From the NCBI GenBank assembly GCA_017416465.1, contig JAFQCK010000141.1, forward strand, positions 109,242 to 173,241: a stretch of DNA of 64,000 bases. Direction: 5' to 3'. Made by a program: the position numbers and the translations under genes. The stretch is from Lachnospiraceae bacterium (GTDB lineage Bacteria; Bacillota; Clostridia; Lachnospirales; Lachnospiraceae). The notes under the pieces are model-generated. The model made no database searches. It worked only from the letters and a program-made list of their open reading frames with translations, and had not been told where the DNA came from. Of the stretch, positions 62,645 through 64,000 are shown one piece after another. The first letter of the stretch is position 1; every line of letters begins with the position of its first letter.

Positions 62645-63643
62645 TTGAAATCAAAAAAGACACATTTAGACGAATTATTTGAAACAATAACAAAAAAACA
62701 TATATATATTCAGACGCATAATTTTCCTGATCCGGATGCAATAGCAAGTGCTTTTGGAATACAAAAGATTTTAGAAACACAGAGGATAAAAAGTACTATT
62801 TGTTATCAGGGAAAGATTGATAAAGGTAGTACCAAGCTTATGTGTGATAAATTGGGAATTAGCATTAAATGTATTGACGAGATTACTGATATGAATGAAG
62901 AAGATGAAGTTATTATTGTCGATTCACAGATAGGTAATGCTAACCTTGAAAAAGTTAAAGGTAAAATTACAATGTGCATAGATCATCACCCGTCGTTTGG
63001 TTTTGCAGTATATGATTTTTGTGATATCAGACCTAGAGTTGGAGCATGTGCATCTATTATTGCGGCATATTTTTTGGCTAATGATTTAAAATTGGAAAGA
63101 AATGTTGCGACTGCACTTATGTATGGAATAAAAGTTGATACTGCTAATTTGACAAGAGGAGTGTCAGACTTGGATTTGAATATGTTTTATGCATTATATA
63201 ATATGTGTGATATGGATTTGATTAATTCTTTAGAGACCAGTACTATAGAATTTGAAGATTTAGACGCATATGCAAATGCAATTAAGAGTATTAAAATATA
63301 TGATAATATAAGCTTTGCTAATACGGGAAATCATTGTCCTGAGCCTCTGATTGCATCAATTGCTGATTTTATGATGCTTATATCAGGAGTAAATGTTTGT
63401 GTGGTGTATTCTATCAAGGTGGATGGTATAAAGATTTCTGTAAGATGTCCAAAAGTTGTATTTGATGCAGGAAGACTTACAGGTGATGCATTAAAAGGAA
63501 TTGGTAGTGGTGGAGGACATCCATCCATGGCAGGAGGATTTGTGCCATTTAAGGATTCACATGTAAAAGTAGATGAACTAATTGAGCAGATTAAGAATAA
63601 TTTTATTGATACAGTTATACGATATGAAAAATATATTGGATAA
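62645..63643 (+). CDS. DHH-family phosphoesterase
   Basis: The protein has about 332 residues. HNFPDPDAIASAFGIQK near the N-terminus, EVIIVDSQIG, CIDHHPS (DHH signature) and a C-terminal DHHA1 glycine motif GSGGGHPSMAGGF are present. The family hydrolyses short RNA or cyclic-nucleotide-derived pNpN. Here D-P-D replaces the more usual D-G-D. TTG 62645 is chosen for its GGGGG box eight bases upstream; the frame opens at 62606. The substrate is not assignable. Confidence 0.8.
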   Translation: MKSKKTHLDELFETITKKHIYIQTHNFPDPDAIASAFGIQKILETQRIKSTICYQGKIDKGSTKLMCDKLGISIKCIDEITDMNEEDEVIIVDSQIGNANLEKVKGKITMCIDHHPSFGFAVYDFCDIRPRVGACASIIAAYFLANDLKLERNVATALMYGIKVDTANLTRGVSDLDLNMFYALYNMCDMDLINSLETSTIEFEDLDAYANAIKSIKIYDNISFANTGNHCPEPLIASIADFMMLISGVNVCVVYSIKVDGIKISVRCPKVVFDAGRLTGDALKGIGSGGGHPSMAGGFVPFKDSHVKVDELIEQIKNNFIDTVIRYEKYIG

Positions 63644-63649
63644 GATATT

Positions 63650-64000
63650 GATTTGGGCAAAATAAAATTATAATAATCTCTCGGAATCTCGAGTGATTAT
63701 GGTCAGCTCAGCTGATAATGAACATTGCAATATGGACTGTTCTTCCATATTTTGAATCAGAACATGGGTGTTCGTAGGAACAACCATGTTTTCTGCTGGC
63801 AAGTGGTTATCTGAGTTTTAAGCGATATTTAGAAGGTTCAGAACCATCATGGTTCATACAAAAGTTTTGAAACCTTATACTCTGGCATAAAACTTTTAAA
63901 ACGAAAAAAAGCATGTAGAAATCCATGTGAATCATGTTTAGAAGCACATGAAAAATGAGGAAAAATAGGAAGGTCGCTTTCAGAATCAGAAGCAACCAAC
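63650..64000 (+). ncRNA. Candidate large structured non-coding RNA (cut by window edge)
   Basis: No believable coding frame. TATAAT at 63669-63674 is a possible -10 box. Many hairpins follow: ATAATC/GATTAT (63673-63678, 63695-63700), TCAGCT/AGCTGA (63703-63715), TATGG/CCATA (63731-63749), AACATGG/CCATGTT (63761-63790), GAACCAT/ATGGTTC (63841-63855), AAAAGTTTT/AAAACTTTT (63860-63897), CATGTG/CACATG (63924-63950). No known RNA family recognised; it is not tmRNA or RNase P by signature. Confidence 0.45.

Overview
The window is low-GC DNA, roughly 30 percent GC by eye, with strong AGGAGG-type ribosome binding sites and frequent TTG/GTG starts. Gene content includes SpoIID and SleB-type cell-wall proteins, a CD3324-family protein, a VTC/DUF4956 pair, and PadR-DUF2812. 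This fits a Gram-positive member of the Clostridia, most likely Lachnospiraceae. Nearly all genes are on the + strand. I see no tRNA, rRNA, transposase or CRISPR array.

Positions 1-24780 hold the right part of a contractile injection system (CIS) of the phage-tail-like Afp/PVC/Streptomyces-CIS kind. Its structural genes run in conserved order: two tube/LysM-type adaptor paralogues, a gpD/gp27-like hub, a separate gp5-like OB-fold spike, gp25, two baseplate-J proteins and a tail protein I. Sheath and inner-tube genes are not present and presumably lie to the left. Next comes an accessory block, 10788-19017. It holds a STAS anti-anti-sigma protein, a calpain-like cysteine protease (candidate effector), a GNAT, a DUF2156 protein, a MATE transporter fused to a degenerate RsbW-like ATPase domain, a membrane SpoIIE/PP2C phosphatase and an RsbW-like kinase. 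This is a complete partner-switching set with no sigma factor in view. The third block, 19209-24708, has two tandem 588-residue paralogues with atypical kinase (PI3/4K- or HipA-like) catalytic motifs and the CIS AAA+ ATPase, and closes with a strong terminator.

Positions 24802-35284 form a mixed accessory zone. It has a DUF6348-like protein followed by three small membrane-anchored proteins with related repeats, and a PadR-controlled operon (PadR, DUF2812, M50-like protease) with a clear palindromic operator. After that come a leader-peptide/hairpin unit ahead of CD3324 and DUF4272 genes, a GNAT, and an adenosine-deaminase-like enzyme.

Positions 35307-64000 are mostly housekeeping and signalling genes: a lipoprotein, a diguanylate cyclase, a formyltransferase, SleB, thrC, a CheX-like/CheY pair on the minus strand, VTC-DUF4956, galM, a YfbR-like nucleotidase, a GGDEF-EAL protein, topB, glmS with a GlmU-like beta-helix protein, prfC, 6S RNA, a two-component system with an FtsX-type ABC transporter, SpoIID and a DHH phosphoesterase. 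The window ends in an apparently non-coding, hairpin-rich stretch that may be a structured RNA.

A palindromic repeat family of about 135 bp occurs three times (28051, 52592, 60521). Its inner boxes are conserved, while the outer stems differ in sequence but remain complementary. A different palindromic element at 914-1053 sits inside the CIS operon between perfect 13-bp direct repeats. The most interesting point overall is a CIS locus that carries its own membrane-linked partner-switching circuit and candidate protease and kinase effectors.
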